Positions 40,949 through 51,735 of a stretch of 64,000 bases of DNA are shown piece after piece (the stretch's first letter is position 1; every line of letters starts with the position of its first letter). A program made the translations under genes and the position numbers. Source of the DNA: Sycobia sp. Sy_11 (Eukaryota; Arthropoda; Insecta; Hymenoptera; Epichrysomallidae); the NCBI GenBank assembly GCA_018907035.1, contig JACCIC010000001.1:1899501-1963500 (forward strand), written 5' to 3'. The notes below the pieces were generated by a model. The model was not told the origin of the DNA and made no database searches. It saw only the letters and a list, made by a program, of their open reading frames with translations.

Positions 40949-43900
40949 TGTATGTATGTATATGTATGTGTGTGTAGTATATATGTATGTACGTATATAT
41001 GCGTGCGTATGTAGTTGCATAGCGTATGCGTTTGTATATATTTATGTATATATGTAGACATTTATGGTCTCTCTGTCTAAAACAAGGCAACATGTAGAAG
41101 AAAAGAGGAGATGAAACTTTAAATTGTTTTATTAAGGCAATTTTAGAAAGCGGGATGCGACGGCCTCTGAACCGAAGGATGATCGGTATGAACAAGGACC
41201 ATGAGCGATCGAAAGGTGTGCGTATGGCGCCCACTTGCGCGTTCTGTGCGATCTCTGTTTAGAAGGCGCAAATTTATTGTCTCTACGTCAAGAGCGATCG
41301 CGTCTGGGGCCCAAATGTACGTCTGGGATTGAGACAGAGCGCTGGTTTTTCTTTTTCATTTACAATTACCATCAGGATATTTTGAGTGATGGTCAATTCG
41401 AATTTAGTCGTCGAGCCGAGCACTTCGATTTCTTTTCCAAGCTCAACTTCTTGAAGATTTTAATCCTGCGCGGTTAATAATATAATAATAAGTTATTTAA
41501 TATACATATCGCGTACGTATTTATGTAAATTGCGTGTATATCTAGATATTTAAGTATGCGTGCGTAATAGTGTATGTGTGAATTGGTGTGAATCAGCGGG
41601 ACAGGGTATTTTTCGGCCTTGTGAAGATTTGCGCTTGCTCCTCTCCGAGGAGGTTCCCTGCGGCACTTGTTCCTAGTGGCTGCCGTTGCGGTAAAGATTG
41701 TACCCGTCCCCGAGGAGTGGGGCCGCAACACAGAGCAGGTGACAATTACGGAACGCTCTTTCCCCATCCAGCCTCACCTGCCGTAATAGGGCGAGTTACG
41801 GCAGCCTTACTTGCACAGAGTGTGTTCGAGTACAGAGAATATAGTGTGAGTAACGCATGTGTGTGTTTAGGAATTAAGAGTATATTTTGTGGCCGCCGTT
41901 ACAACATGACCCTTACAGAAGCGTAATTATTATACTTTTACATACTTATAAATTTATTAGTATTATTATTGATATTTAACGGCTTTTTCGTCCACTCATT
42001 GAGTGGAGGTTTTTTATGTCTCTAAGGGCATTTTAATAAAAATAACGTTCTACCGTAACTAATTTCTATAGTGTGAGTTTATTTATTGCAACGGAACGTA
42101 CATTTCCTAAGCTAACTTCAAATATCTAACTTATTTTCAAACAAACAGTTTATTTCATATATCTAGGGTTCACGACTTCAATAATTTTGTTTAAACTTTT
42201 TTTTTGTATTTTTGAAAATATACTATTTATATTTTATAACGAATTTATAAAAAATAAAATATATATTGCTTCAAACAATTTAATATTTACCTATTTAATA
42301 TATCGGTATAATATATAATATTTTATATATTCTAATGCGTCATGTAACATCAGCCTGAAGAGTATATAACATAAATTTACTTGTTATCTTAGGAGCTGCT
42401 TGTAACTATTGTAACCATTCTTTTGTATACCTATATATCTATTATACCCATATGTGCTTGTATCTTTAATTGAATGCTCAAATAAAGTTTTGAAATTAAC
42501 AAATAAAGTTTAGTATAACAATTTCGCAGATACATAGTTTTTCCTACTATTTTATGAATATCCAGCTGGAATTTGATGCTCAACTGGAACCTGTCATTAA
42601 ATTTTTTAAGGTTTTTTCGTAATATTCATTTATCAAAATAATTAATTTTTTATTTCAAATAGTAATTTTTCAATTGCAATTATTGTTTTTTCATATTATT
42701 CTTAGTGCTTTATGTAAATTGAATCGTTTTCACATGATAAAATGCTTGGAACATCATAAATATGTAAAAAAGTATAATGGAATAAATAATATTTAAAACC
42801 ATTGGTTAAAGCTATATAATTATCGTTATATTAAAGTGATGATTGAAATTAAAGTGGTTTGAAGATGTCCAAACCATGATAAAAGAATGCATAAATGTTT
42901 TTGTGTTTGAGGAACAAAAAGATTTTTTAATTTCAGGCGTGCGTTTTGATCTATATGATTCCAGTGTGCGCCGTCCCGAAATTACCAAGTTACGATGTTT
43001 CTTCTAAAGTTATTGTATTTTATATAAAACTTTTAAAGAAGGTGAATTAGGCTTGATAGATATGAAGAAGATGCACTTTTTGTATAAATTCTAATTTTTT
43101 GTGAACGTGTAATTAAAATTATTGATATATATCTTGAAGAGGCTATTTTATTTTATTTTATTTTATTGAATGACGTACTCGATGATTACTGTCTAAAGTA
43201 TGTCAAAACGATTTTTATCTATATTGAATAATGTCCTGTTATAATTCATCTAACAACGATTAAAATTCAAGCTAGAAAATAGCCTCATTTCAAAACATCG
43301 TGGGAAAGTACAACATTTACCATGGGATGTTCAGTTTTCTTAACAGAGCCTTCTTAACATCTCATTATAATACACATTACCTAAATAACAGATATAGCTT
43401 AAATATTAAACCTGTGTACCTTAACAACTGCAATGTTGTTTTCCAAACCTGCAATCTTGAAGTTTTCCGGTATATAAATTTTTTCAACACCAATAGGGTT
43501 TACTGATTTATCCAGAAGATTTTTTGCCCCCACTTTTGCCTCGTACCATCGTTTAAAAGGTTCACCATTATCATCTGTAAAACAACTGGCAATCGTTACT
43601 AAATGATCCTTGTCAACTGCAGCAGCCACGCACGGTGTTTTTGATCCATTGCCGTTAATCGGATCTCCTTTAACAAGGATGGCTGCTTGATGTAGAATGT
43701 CCTCGTCTTCTGCTTTTTTACCACCGATTAAAGTTTCTATTTTTAATCCGCCGACTACAATAAGCAAATGATTTCGAAAGAAATTTTAAAAACCAGGTGT
43801 CTGGTGATAACCTTATTATATATATACATATCTATTAATTAGTTATATATTAAATATTTAGTATAGTACGAAAAAAAGAAATAGATTTTTATTTGAAACA

Positions 43901-44001
43901 TTATGATTATTTTAATTTTTTAAATATAGCCAATTACCAATAATAATGCAAGAATTGATGAATATACAAAAGATTATCTTATGAATATATTCTGGTGCCA
44001 T
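38139..44001 (-). CDS. Secreted chymotrypsin-like serine protease homologue (catalytically dead), 4 exons, 307 aa
   Basis: Exons 43938-44001, 43420-43754, 38595-38897 and 38139-38360 join with GT-AG introns of 183, 4522 and 234 bp, and all phases agree. The product opens with a hydrophobic signal segment (residues about 9-22), then LIGG at 30-33, the S1 N-terminus. Cysteine pairs of the fold are present: C63/C79 (42-58), C205/C218 (168-182) and C233/C258 (191-220). Catalytic positions are all replaced: TIASC has Ser78 for His57, NNIAVVK has Asn128 for Asp102, and GDLGGPL has Leu237 for Ser195. Asp194 (D236) is kept, and position 189 is Gly231, as in insect chymotrypsins rather than trypsins. 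The residue before LIGG is Thr29, not Arg or Lys. An S/T-rich tail of about 24 residues follows the domain. The open frame across all exons argues for a functional non-enzymatic protein rather than a pseudogene. Known homologues act as cofactors in prophenoloxidase cascades or as venom and gut proteins; which applies here cannot be told. Confidence 0.85.
38595..38897 (-). CDS. Exon 3 of the serine protease homologue: inter-domain linker and C-terminal barrel
   Basis: The acceptor is TGTTTTTCAG and the donor TTG|GTGAGT; the exon has 101 codons, phase 0 at both ends. It contains the proline-rich linker (KVDLPN), the SGYG motif (family GWG/GYG), the C168-C182 pair (QCRKL...QLCG) and GAGACL leading to the nucleophile motif. 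Gly at the 189 position points to a chymotrypsin-type ancestor. Confidence 0.85.
40860..41060. repeat. AT microsatellite with GTAT variants
   Basis: A pure TA core at 40899-40946 is flanked by degenerate GTATAT/GTATGT units. It adjoins the left border of the probable solo LTR. Confidence 0.95.
41090..41908 (-). mobile_element. Probable solo LTR (about 810 bp), minus orientation
   Basis: A moderately GC-rich block sits inside AT-rich intron. Read on the minus strand it begins TGTAACGGCGGCCAC at 41903 and ends near TTCTTCTA at 41095. An AATAAA-containing stretch (CCTTAATAAAAC, about 41123-41134) lies close to the 3' end, as expected for an LTR poly(A) signal. Both borders carry CATGT (41904-41908 and 41090-41094), a fitting 5 bp target duplication, though the exact 3' border is uncertain because LTRs usually end in CA. 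No retroelement coding region is next to it. The open frame at 41588-41926 lies across it and is probably meaningless. Confidence 0.45.
43420..43754 (-). CDS. Exon 2 of the serine protease homologue: N-terminal beta barrel
   Basis: The acceptor is TTATTGTAG and the donor AAG|GTACAC. It encodes LIGG, the C42-C58 pair, the His57 region (TIASCF) and the Asp102 region (NNIAVVK), both with substituted catalytic residues. It ends at phase 0 exactly at the conserved lysine of the family motif NDIALIK, and the next exon continues with LNESLDF. That is where family members continue, and it supports joining across the 4.5 kb intron. Confidence 0.85.
43938..44001 (-). CDS. Exon 1 of the serine protease homologue: start codon and signal peptide
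   Basis: The ATG at 44001-43999 has A at -3 and G at +4, a strong start context. It encodes a Met-Ala-Pro-Glu-Tyr start followed by a run of Ile, Phe and Cys, typical of a secretion signal. The exon ends after one base of a codon at a donor reading G|GTAATT. That base plus the first two bases of the next exon make a Val codon. The split of the signal segment from the LIGG segment by a short phase-1 intron is what lets this start be chosen over the Met at 43767, which sits inside the intron. Confidence 0.75.
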
Positions 44002-44080
44002 CTTACGATGTTAGCAGTTTTTCCATGTAGATATTATTAATAACAGAATAACCAGTTTCAAAATTGGTTGCTTATAAATA
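44002..44080 (-). promoter_or_regulatory. Probable core promoter and 5' leader of the serine protease homologue, with an abutting upstream ORF
   Basis: On the minus strand a TTTATAAG box lies at 44079-44071. A start about 30 bp downstream would give a leader of roughly 45 nt. Inside that leader an upstream ATG at 44026 opens an 8-codon ORF (seven residues and TAA, 44026-44003) whose stop is one base before the main ATG. The TATA box and start site are inferred from spacing only. Confidence 0.4.
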
Positions 44081-44439
44081 ATAGGTTCTAAAGAAATTAT
44101 TCATAATAAGCTATTCAGTTCTTGTTTTTTCAGTTTTCAAACACCTGCTTCATAAAATTATTCTTATAGCATACTTTTTTTTACATTGTATTATAAAATA
44201 TATATGTTAATTAATATTAATGAGTTTAACTACATACAAATATTTACAGATTATATTTGAAACTAAAAAAGAATTATACTTTAAGGCCTTTTAATATAAT
44301 TGCCGAATAATTTGTGAAACTTAGAAAATTTGAATAATATGAAAAAAATGATAGATAAATTTTTCTGGCATCAATTTTTTGAGAAATCAACAGAATGATT
44401 TGTATTTTAGACCATTTGATAGGTATTCATAAAAATGTA

Positions 44440-45190
44440 AAATCGTGTAACACGAATTCAAATTCATTTTCCATAGGTTTTGTATTGGGCGACTGCGATG
44501 GCCAATCCAATGTAACGATGCCAGATTAAGTCTCCCACTCAATACAGAACTTGCTGTGGTCTTTAGAATCGTTCTCTTCCTGCAAAATTGAATCTTCATT
44601 TTTTCTGATGAACCATCGTTTGGCAGATGACAGTAAAGCATTTTTATAGATTTTTATCATTTTCTCATCATTTAGGTTGCCAATAAAGAGGTGCAACGTG
44701 CCGAATCCCTACTTTGAGAAGCAGCCCCAAAGATGCACCTTTATTCCGTGTTTTACGGTCCGCTGAACAAACTTATTGGTAGAAGTTGATCAGGTTCGCG
44801 TGAGGACTCAACGTGCCCATATAGAAGATTCATTAGTAAAAATGACATTTTCAAAATCTCGATCAATATTCTCATGTGTCCAAGCGAGTCGTTTTGTCAC
44901 ATATTTTTCAGTCAATAGAGGCTTCTTCATTGTGTTGCGCATTCCAGGCCATAAGTACAAAGATGAGTTCGGATAGTTTCGTAGGATATATTTAAACCTT
45001 TTGCCATTAATTTTGCTTGTCCTTGCCGCAGTGTTAATGCAGGATTCTGCGAAAACAGATTCACTATTCTTTCTTCATCTTTTGGTCCATTTTACCTATC
45101 GAGCCACGTTCTGGTAAATCATCGATATTTTTAGCCACTTTATATCACTGTGCCCACTTCTGTACAAGTTGCTTCAACATTCTCATATAT
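44440..45190 (-). pseudogene. Decayed Tc1-like (DD34E) transposase
   Basis: On the minus strand, in broken frames, the order of motifs matches Tc1-type transposases. There is a DDLPERG segment (about 45102-45126), then a PALTLRQ...SYETIRTHL helix-turn-helix, VIFTNESSIW around the first catalytic Asp (here Asn, about 44825-44848), VKHG...HLWGCF (about 44716-44760), EENDSKDH around the second Asp, and LDWPSQSPNTKPMEN with the final Glu (about 44470-44507). About 32 codons separate the second Asp from the Glu, close to the 34 of the family. At least one frameshift (after DDLPERGSIGK) and several in-frame stops make it non-functional. I could not place its terminal inverted repeats. Confidence 0.75.
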
Positions 45191-46320
45191 TTAGCAGCCG
45201 CTGATTACGACAGTTTGGGATCTTTCGGGTGGATGCAAAAGAAAACAGACTCGTAGCGGGACGCGTACTTAGCGCTCGTGATTCTCTTTCAAAAGATCAA
45301 CGACAACTGAATATTTGTTGATAATTCATCAAGGAGAAAGCTTTCCTCTATCGGCTCGCGAAGGAATTAGAGCGAAATCTTTCATTACCTGTCAGTAAAG
45401 TCGACAACGCTCTTACTTGACTGACTGTACATCTCTAAGCTAATTACTCGTATTAGTTCCTGCTGTGATACAAAATAAGATCTTACCTGCATTGAAGTAC
45501 AAATTCGTCGAAATTATGCCTTCCAAATTTTCTAATACGAGTAAAATCATTTTGAAAAGAAATTCAAACAGTTGAGGTTATGAAACTTGTAATATGTAAT
45601 TTAATCATTTATATATTAACATTTTTTTAAGTAAATGCAATTTAGTATTTTTTTTATTTGTTACCATATTTTCAAAAAGTATCTACAAGGTGTCAGACAG
45701 TTTTTTTTCTTCTAGAGCTTATGTAAACTTTAAGCTATCTTCACAACATTATTTGCGTGCGATAAAAAAGAAGAGCATATTTCTTTCGTTTCTCTTTCTC
45801 ACAATATTTCTTCGCAACTAAAGTGATGCTTTTCATATGAAAACTATAATGACAGTTATACATCTTATTAGATTAGTGAATAGAAGATAACATCTGGATC
45901 AAATATGGATTTCGCCTTCGTTAATATACCATCTGCAAACGTTCTTTATTTGTTAGGTATTTTTCTTGCGGTCTTTCGTGTTCGTAGAAACGTAAGCTAC
46001 TTACAACTTTCGAAAATTTTAATTTGAGCAATCATTCAATTTATCGCCACACGATCTAATTTAACGGAGGATAATGTTATTGGGCAATGGCGGAAGCACT
46101 TTTACACAGGACAAGAAACAAATGAATCAAAAAATAACGTAGCGAGACTTGTCATCATTAATACCCAGTAAAAAAAAAGGAAATAAACATATTCTCTCCT
46201 AATAATATCTAAGCAAGTATTCCTTAGCGAATTATTCGGAAATGCCTTGAAGGATTCTGCGAATTTTCCGCGAGCGCCTATTTAAATTCCGTAAGTTTGT
46301 ATATTCCATAAGTATGTATG

Positions 46321-46322
<2 letters not shown>

Positions 46323-46376
<54 letters not shown>
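46323..46376. repeat. AT then AC microsatellite
   Basis: TA run passing into a short CA run. Confidence 0.96.
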
Positions 46377-46713
46377 TCGTCGTGCATAAGAGCGTTCCCC
46401 TTCTTCTGTCCTCGTTTCTATATAGCCGCGGGCGAATTTTCTCGACTATATATAATAAATACGGCGAACACGGCAGCCGGAGTACTGAACCGACCGCCAT
46501 GATGAAATAGACCGACCGCCTCTCCCCAGCTTCCTCCTCCTTACACGTAAAACGAAAAGTTGCATCATATTGTTAAAACTCACCACCAAATTTTTCGCCT
46601 TTTAGTAGTTGGCGGGAAGTGTTAACTGACACAAAAAACTCACCACAATTTCTGTTTGTTCGGCCCGTGCATACCCCGTGCATACCCCGTGGCTCTCCCC
46701 CAGTTTCTCTCTC

Positions 46714-46749
<36 letters not shown>
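46714..46749. repeat. CT microsatellite
   Basis: Uninterrupted CT run; CATACCCCGTG is duplicated just upstream (about 46669-46690). Confidence 0.95.
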
Positions 46750-46752
<3 letters not shown>

Positions 46753-47755
46753 GTATATAATAACATATCTGCTTTAGAGATATTATTTATAAAAATACGC
46801 GTATACTATACAAATAAGAGAACTATATTTATTACTATATCTAGTTACGTCCGAAAAAATTTTTATTGATCAACCTGCAGTCAATTATATGTAACCTATA
46901 AAAAATTAAACATTTTTTTAACTTTATTTTGGATTTTTTTGTGTATTCAGTTATAAGTTCCTTCACTCCCTCTCTCTCCCTCTTTGAGGAGAAATAAGCT
47001 TTGCAAGCTTATGGTAATTACTTCTCATTTTTCTTGAAGGTACAATCCATTCTATTCTGATATCCCATCGCTCGGGGCACACGGAGCGAATATTGTTAAA
47101 ATTTTCCTTGTATAATGCCGTCTCGGCGAAGAAACGGGATCATGTTGGATGCGAGAGGGCGAAGACCCTCTCAAGAATCCACATATGTACGTGTATGTAT
47201 CTGAGCGTGCACGTGCGTGCTTGGGCCTCGCGTGCGTGTGCACGCATGGCAATGGCGAGAATTGCAATTTGAACGGGCCTGGAATAACTCGGAGAGCGCG
47301 AGAACCAGCATTACGCGTGACGCAGGGGGCGATATTTATTTGATGGAAACTCGCGCTGGCCTCTCTTCAGCGACAGTTCGCTCTCTTCCTGGAACCTCGT
47401 CGTCACTCTCCATTCTACTCTATCTCAATTTTTCGGTTTGTCTCTCTATCGATTTTTTTTTCGTTTTTCTCGATATGGCTGTGCACGACGGCGAACATAG
47501 TTCGGTCTAACGTCTGCGAAAATTTCTCATTTGCTAAAATTTCGTAAGAATTTACAGACGCTAGATACTTTTTTTTCATTCCTGCGCTGCGAATTACTGT
47601 CTTTTTTCTAGCAATTTTTGACGTAAGATTTAAATTACTCGCTGAAAGTTGACGGGAATGCGGCGCGAATATAAGATGAAAATAACTGCATTGTAAAGAT
47701 GAAATGATCTTTTTTATACCGATTACAACTTCATTTTTCCTTTAAATTGTTTCAT

Positions 47756-47757
<2 letters not shown>

Positions 47758-47816
<59 letters not shown>

Positions 47817-47822
47817 TATATA
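47758..47822. repeat. AT microsatellite
   Basis: Long TA run with one CA interruption. Confidence 0.97.
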
Positions 47823-48708
47823 CTTCATAAGATTTTAATGTAAAAATGATGTTGTTAAAGTACAGCACGAACAATTTTAATTTCGTTGTAGTTTAGAAAG
47901 TTTAATTTAACTTACTTTACTTTTCGTGAGGTGCTATACAGGCTGTGTCAAAAGTCATTAAGGACGGCTGATGAACTTGAAATGCACGCAACACAGGGAA
48001 AAATCACGATGACAAAAATTATAGAGTTATTTTGCTGTTCCTGAATTGATGCCCTTGAACCTTCCTTCGACCGTCAATTTCAAGGACATTTGCCAGTTAC
48101 CTTTAGTAATCTGATATAACAGTTCTTACTTGTGACAACAACCGTAGTGGAAATTTCGACATTTTGCATGTTCTGAAAATTCTACCCTGACTAAAAAATA
48201 CACTATGGCTCGTTAGAACTCGATATGAGAAATTGTGGAGTAATCTCCTATTTTAAAATAGAATGAGAAAATATTAACCTTAAATATTATAATTAGTGCC
48301 GAACGAAAAAATTAATGAGCAATTTTAATTCGTAATGATTGCTCAAAAGTCAATAAAAAAATATCCAAGACTACTCACAGCTATACATTACCAATAATTG
48401 GTCTTTTTACTGAATATTTTTCATTATCATAAATTCATACGAAATAGTGTTTTAGGTAGCAATCTTCGTCTTAAGAGTGATGATTGATTTATATATAGTT
48501 GAGCATTAAAATGGCCATTTCTTAGTTGCAAATTGTTTTCGATTTTTAAGAGACAAGTCAGAAAAATAAAAATAGAATGTTGCGAAATCAACAAAATTAT
48601 ATAGGTCTTCGGATTAAGTCTTATTGTTCAATTTAAAATTGGATTTATTGTAACAATGTTATAAAATTTTTCCTTAATTTTCCGTATTATATTGACAAGT
48701 TTAAGACT

Positions 48709-48714
<6 letters not shown>

Positions 48715-48768
<54 letters not shown>

Positions 48769-48770
48769 AT
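48715..48770. repeat. AT microsatellite
   Basis: Long TA run. Confidence 0.97.
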
Positions 48771-49168
48771 TTCCGAAAACGAACTCGTTTTTTTATAAAT
48801 TTCCTTCAATATTTCAAATTTTTTTATTAAAAATATGAAATGTATAATTTATATTTTTGATATATGTTCATATACACGTTATTTTTTACGAGTGGATTTA
48901 CAATTAGTCGCATGTGCTATTACGTGGTTTTTATTGTATGGGATGTGTCTCCGGCAGAACCCGAAGAACAATCATTCCATTGTATTTAATAAATTCTATT
49001 GCAAATTACTTATTAATTTCTGTTGTAAAATTATTATTGAGGTAATTCATAGCGTAATTAATAAAAGTTTAGGTAAACATAGCGAAGAGCAAAAATATAT
49101 TAAAAATAATTAGTTTCTCATAATAAACACTGCATGTACTTTTAGTTGTGTAGACCTATCAAAAACTC

Positions 49169-49214
49169 TCGCTCTCTCTCTCTCCCTCTCTCTCTACCTA
49201 TATATATATATATG

Positions 49215-49260
<46 letters not shown>
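49169..49260. repeat. Compound (CT)n(AT)n microsatellite
   Basis: CT with CCCT interruptions, then TA with GTATGTA near its start. Confidence 0.96.
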
Positions 49261-49262
<2 letters not shown>

Positions 49263-49537
49263 CATCTCCCCATCTACCCCTTTCCTTCCAACTATCCATC
49301 TACCCGCAACTATCTGTCCCCTACGCTATAAATTTTCTTCTACGTCGAGCGACGCCGACCAAAAAACCCCCTTCCGAAAATCGCAATTCATCCTACTCAG
49401 CTCGCGACAGATTAGCAAGCGCGCGAACGAAGCTGTAAAAGTTCAGTACACCAGCGTGCGCGCGCATACATACTCCCGAGAGGCCCTGTAACAGACGGTC
49501 TGAATTCTAATACATTAAACATCGCGAGCTAAAGATG

Positions 49538-49594
<57 letters not shown>

Positions 49595-49603
49595 ATATAT
49601 ATC

Positions 49604-49645
<42 letters not shown>
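49538..49645. repeat. Compound (AT)n(GA)n microsatellite
   Basis: TA run, GTGTATATATATC, then GA run; this is the reverse complement of the (CT)n(AT)n arrangement seen elsewhere. Confidence 0.96.
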
Positions 49646-49646
<1 letters not shown>

Positions 49647-51424
49647 CCAAATGAATTTTGCTTCTCTCGCGCGTGTACACGTCAATGAGCCGCACCGGCG
49701 CGCTTTTCTGCGCACGTACGCACCGATAACTCCCTCGTGTCTCTACTGAGTTGGCCCGATGCCGTGCCGACTGTGGATGCTTGTTGGTTTATGAAATTCT
49801 TATGCAAATATCGTCGAGTCTCGACAGCGCGGAACGAGGGCAACGATTGATTGGGCGTGCGTTCCTTTTTTAGCGCGCATCTGAGATGATAAACGAGCCG
49901 TGGAAGGCACGGAATCATAGGTTAGTTCTTTATGCAGCTAAATTTTCTAGGAAAAATATTATTTGGCAATTTGTTCACGGAGGCTGTAAAAAATTCAAAA
50001 AAACACCACAGCTCCTATGGAAGTTTACAATATTGATGATAAATTTTCAATAGGTCACTTTTAAAATGTCCTATAAATATGGGAATTTTTCGAATCTGAT
50101 CTAACTACTAGGCACGATTGTAATGTTTACTAGACAAGATTGATATAGAAAATATTCATTAATTTGATCATCCTGCGTTGAAGCTAATTCATTAGATCAT
50201 TTATAATCGAGATTGTTTTAGTATCTCGATGTTGAAACAGCTGGATTGCATTTTAATAAAGACACATTTGTTAGCTTTTGTTTTAAAATCTTAGCGAGGC
50301 AGTATCAATTCAAAATAGAGCTGTAACAATAAAATCACTGAAAGATGTTGGCTCTGCTCTTTATATCTACTTATCTAGAAATATTCTCGATGTATCCTCT
50401 GTTCGAGCTAGATTATAGTTAATAATAGTGTTGATTTCCTCATATTCATAATACTCGTTATTTCCAACCAGGATTACATTGCAGTTACTGATTTTTATAA
50501 TATTTCTGGTCAGTATCTTAATACATTGAAATTGTAGGTTGACAAAAGTAAAGAAAATATAAGAATTTTTATTTTGAATGCACTTTATTTGAAATATTCT
50601 GTATTTTTGCTTATATAGTTGGAAGTTCCTAGCATAAACCCACGCTTTGTTCTAAATCGCGGCATAGACGAGAATTTGTTAATTTGCGAACTTGAGTGCA
50701 TTCAGTTCGTGTCCCGGTAAAATATGATGTTTTTCTGATGAACCTGGTACCTTTGTATGTAAAAGAAATAATCAACAACTATTTAAATCAATATTAAAAA
50801 ATACTATAATACATAAATATTAAAAGCTACAAAATCATTTTAATAGTTAACATTTTTAATTTAAATAGAAATACATTACAGTTTTTTTTTGGTGGAAACA
50901 AAGATGTTAGCAGAAATGTCTACGTACTTAATGTATTTTGTACCAATTTTTCATTTCTATTAATTATATATATTATTCATATTTTAATTTTCTATATAGT
51001 AGTTTTACTTGAAAATTTGGCTTGTTTTTTGAGGAATGAAAGAAAATTTTAAGTTCAGATAAAAACAGTTTTGAATAGATTTTATGTAGAATTTTCTAGA
51101 GATTAACAAGTCTTCCATGCCAGAATATCATTAAAAAAATGGAAGCTACGGATATTAGGATCTAATAAGGTTTCCTTGCTGGATCCCAACTAGATACATG
51201 GATAATATAAGTAAATCCGGGTCGGATCTAGATGTATGTGCTTCGTTCTGTGCTATGTGGAATTTCTGCATGGATATTTTGTCGAATCGAAGTGGACTTG
51301 AATACCTGGTTGTACGAACCAAAATTACAAGTGACCCGGAACCTCCCCGTGATAAATGCTTGTGGCTACAACTCCATATAGTCTGGACTCTAATGCGCAA
51401 TGGAAGGCAAGGAGCCCTTATCGC

Positions 51425-51735
51425 ACCCACAGCCACCCACCCACCCACAAACACACACACACACACACACGCATACCTTTCGCAACCTTATCTGTCGCGT
51501 AAGCCGTTGGCATCGCCATTATTGCAGAGGGCATTCGGCGGATATCCGTGAGCGGTTATCGTATAGTTTCTCTCAGACACCAGTCTCGTGTACTTGTTAT
51601 GAGCTTGTTATTAGTTAGACCAAAACAGGGTCAAACTTTTGATGGTTGGGCGCGCGCGTTTTTCTTGCGAATTCGTGCATTGCACTGTACTTTGTGTGTG
51701 CATGCGTGCGTGCATGCGTGCGCGCGCGCGCGCTC
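51425..51735. repeat. CACCC/AC run and TGCG/GC alternating tract
   Basis: CCACCCACCC followed by AC lies at about 51432-51472. A TGTGCATGCG tract ending in CGCGCGCGCGCG lies at about 51695-51732. The second alternates purine and pyrimidine and could adopt Z-DNA. Confidence 0.85.

Larger units (their letters stand above)
38898..43419 (-). other. Intron 2 of the serine protease homologue (4.5 kb), host of repeats
   Basis: This is the long intron between the NNIAVVK and LNESLDF exons. It holds a possible solo LTR (41090-41908), a TA/GTAT array (40899-41060), a TTTTA array near 43145, a short duplicated motif near 39302-39353 (AAGATGA-CACCTA-ATGT, twice) and otherwise AT-rich sequence. A frame at 39021-39218 is not needed as an exon because the flanking exons join in phase without it. 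Confidence 0.7.

Noticed and set aside
41588..41926. 112-codon plus-strand frame with several cysteines
   Set aside because: It lies almost wholly in the probable solo LTR on the opposite strand and has no recognised domain.
42937..43040. Plus-strand exon-like stretch (TTTCAG acceptor, AAG|GTGAAT donor)
   Set aside because: It lies inside an intron of the opposite-strand gene, has ordinary AT-rich composition and only moderate splice sites. It is most likely chance.
44776..44976. 66-codon plus-strand frame
   Set aside because: It is antisense to the Tc1-like transposase fossil.
47052..47510. Overlapping frames of 64-97 codons on both strands
   Set aside because: This is CpG-rich DNA with few stops in any frame and no protein signature.
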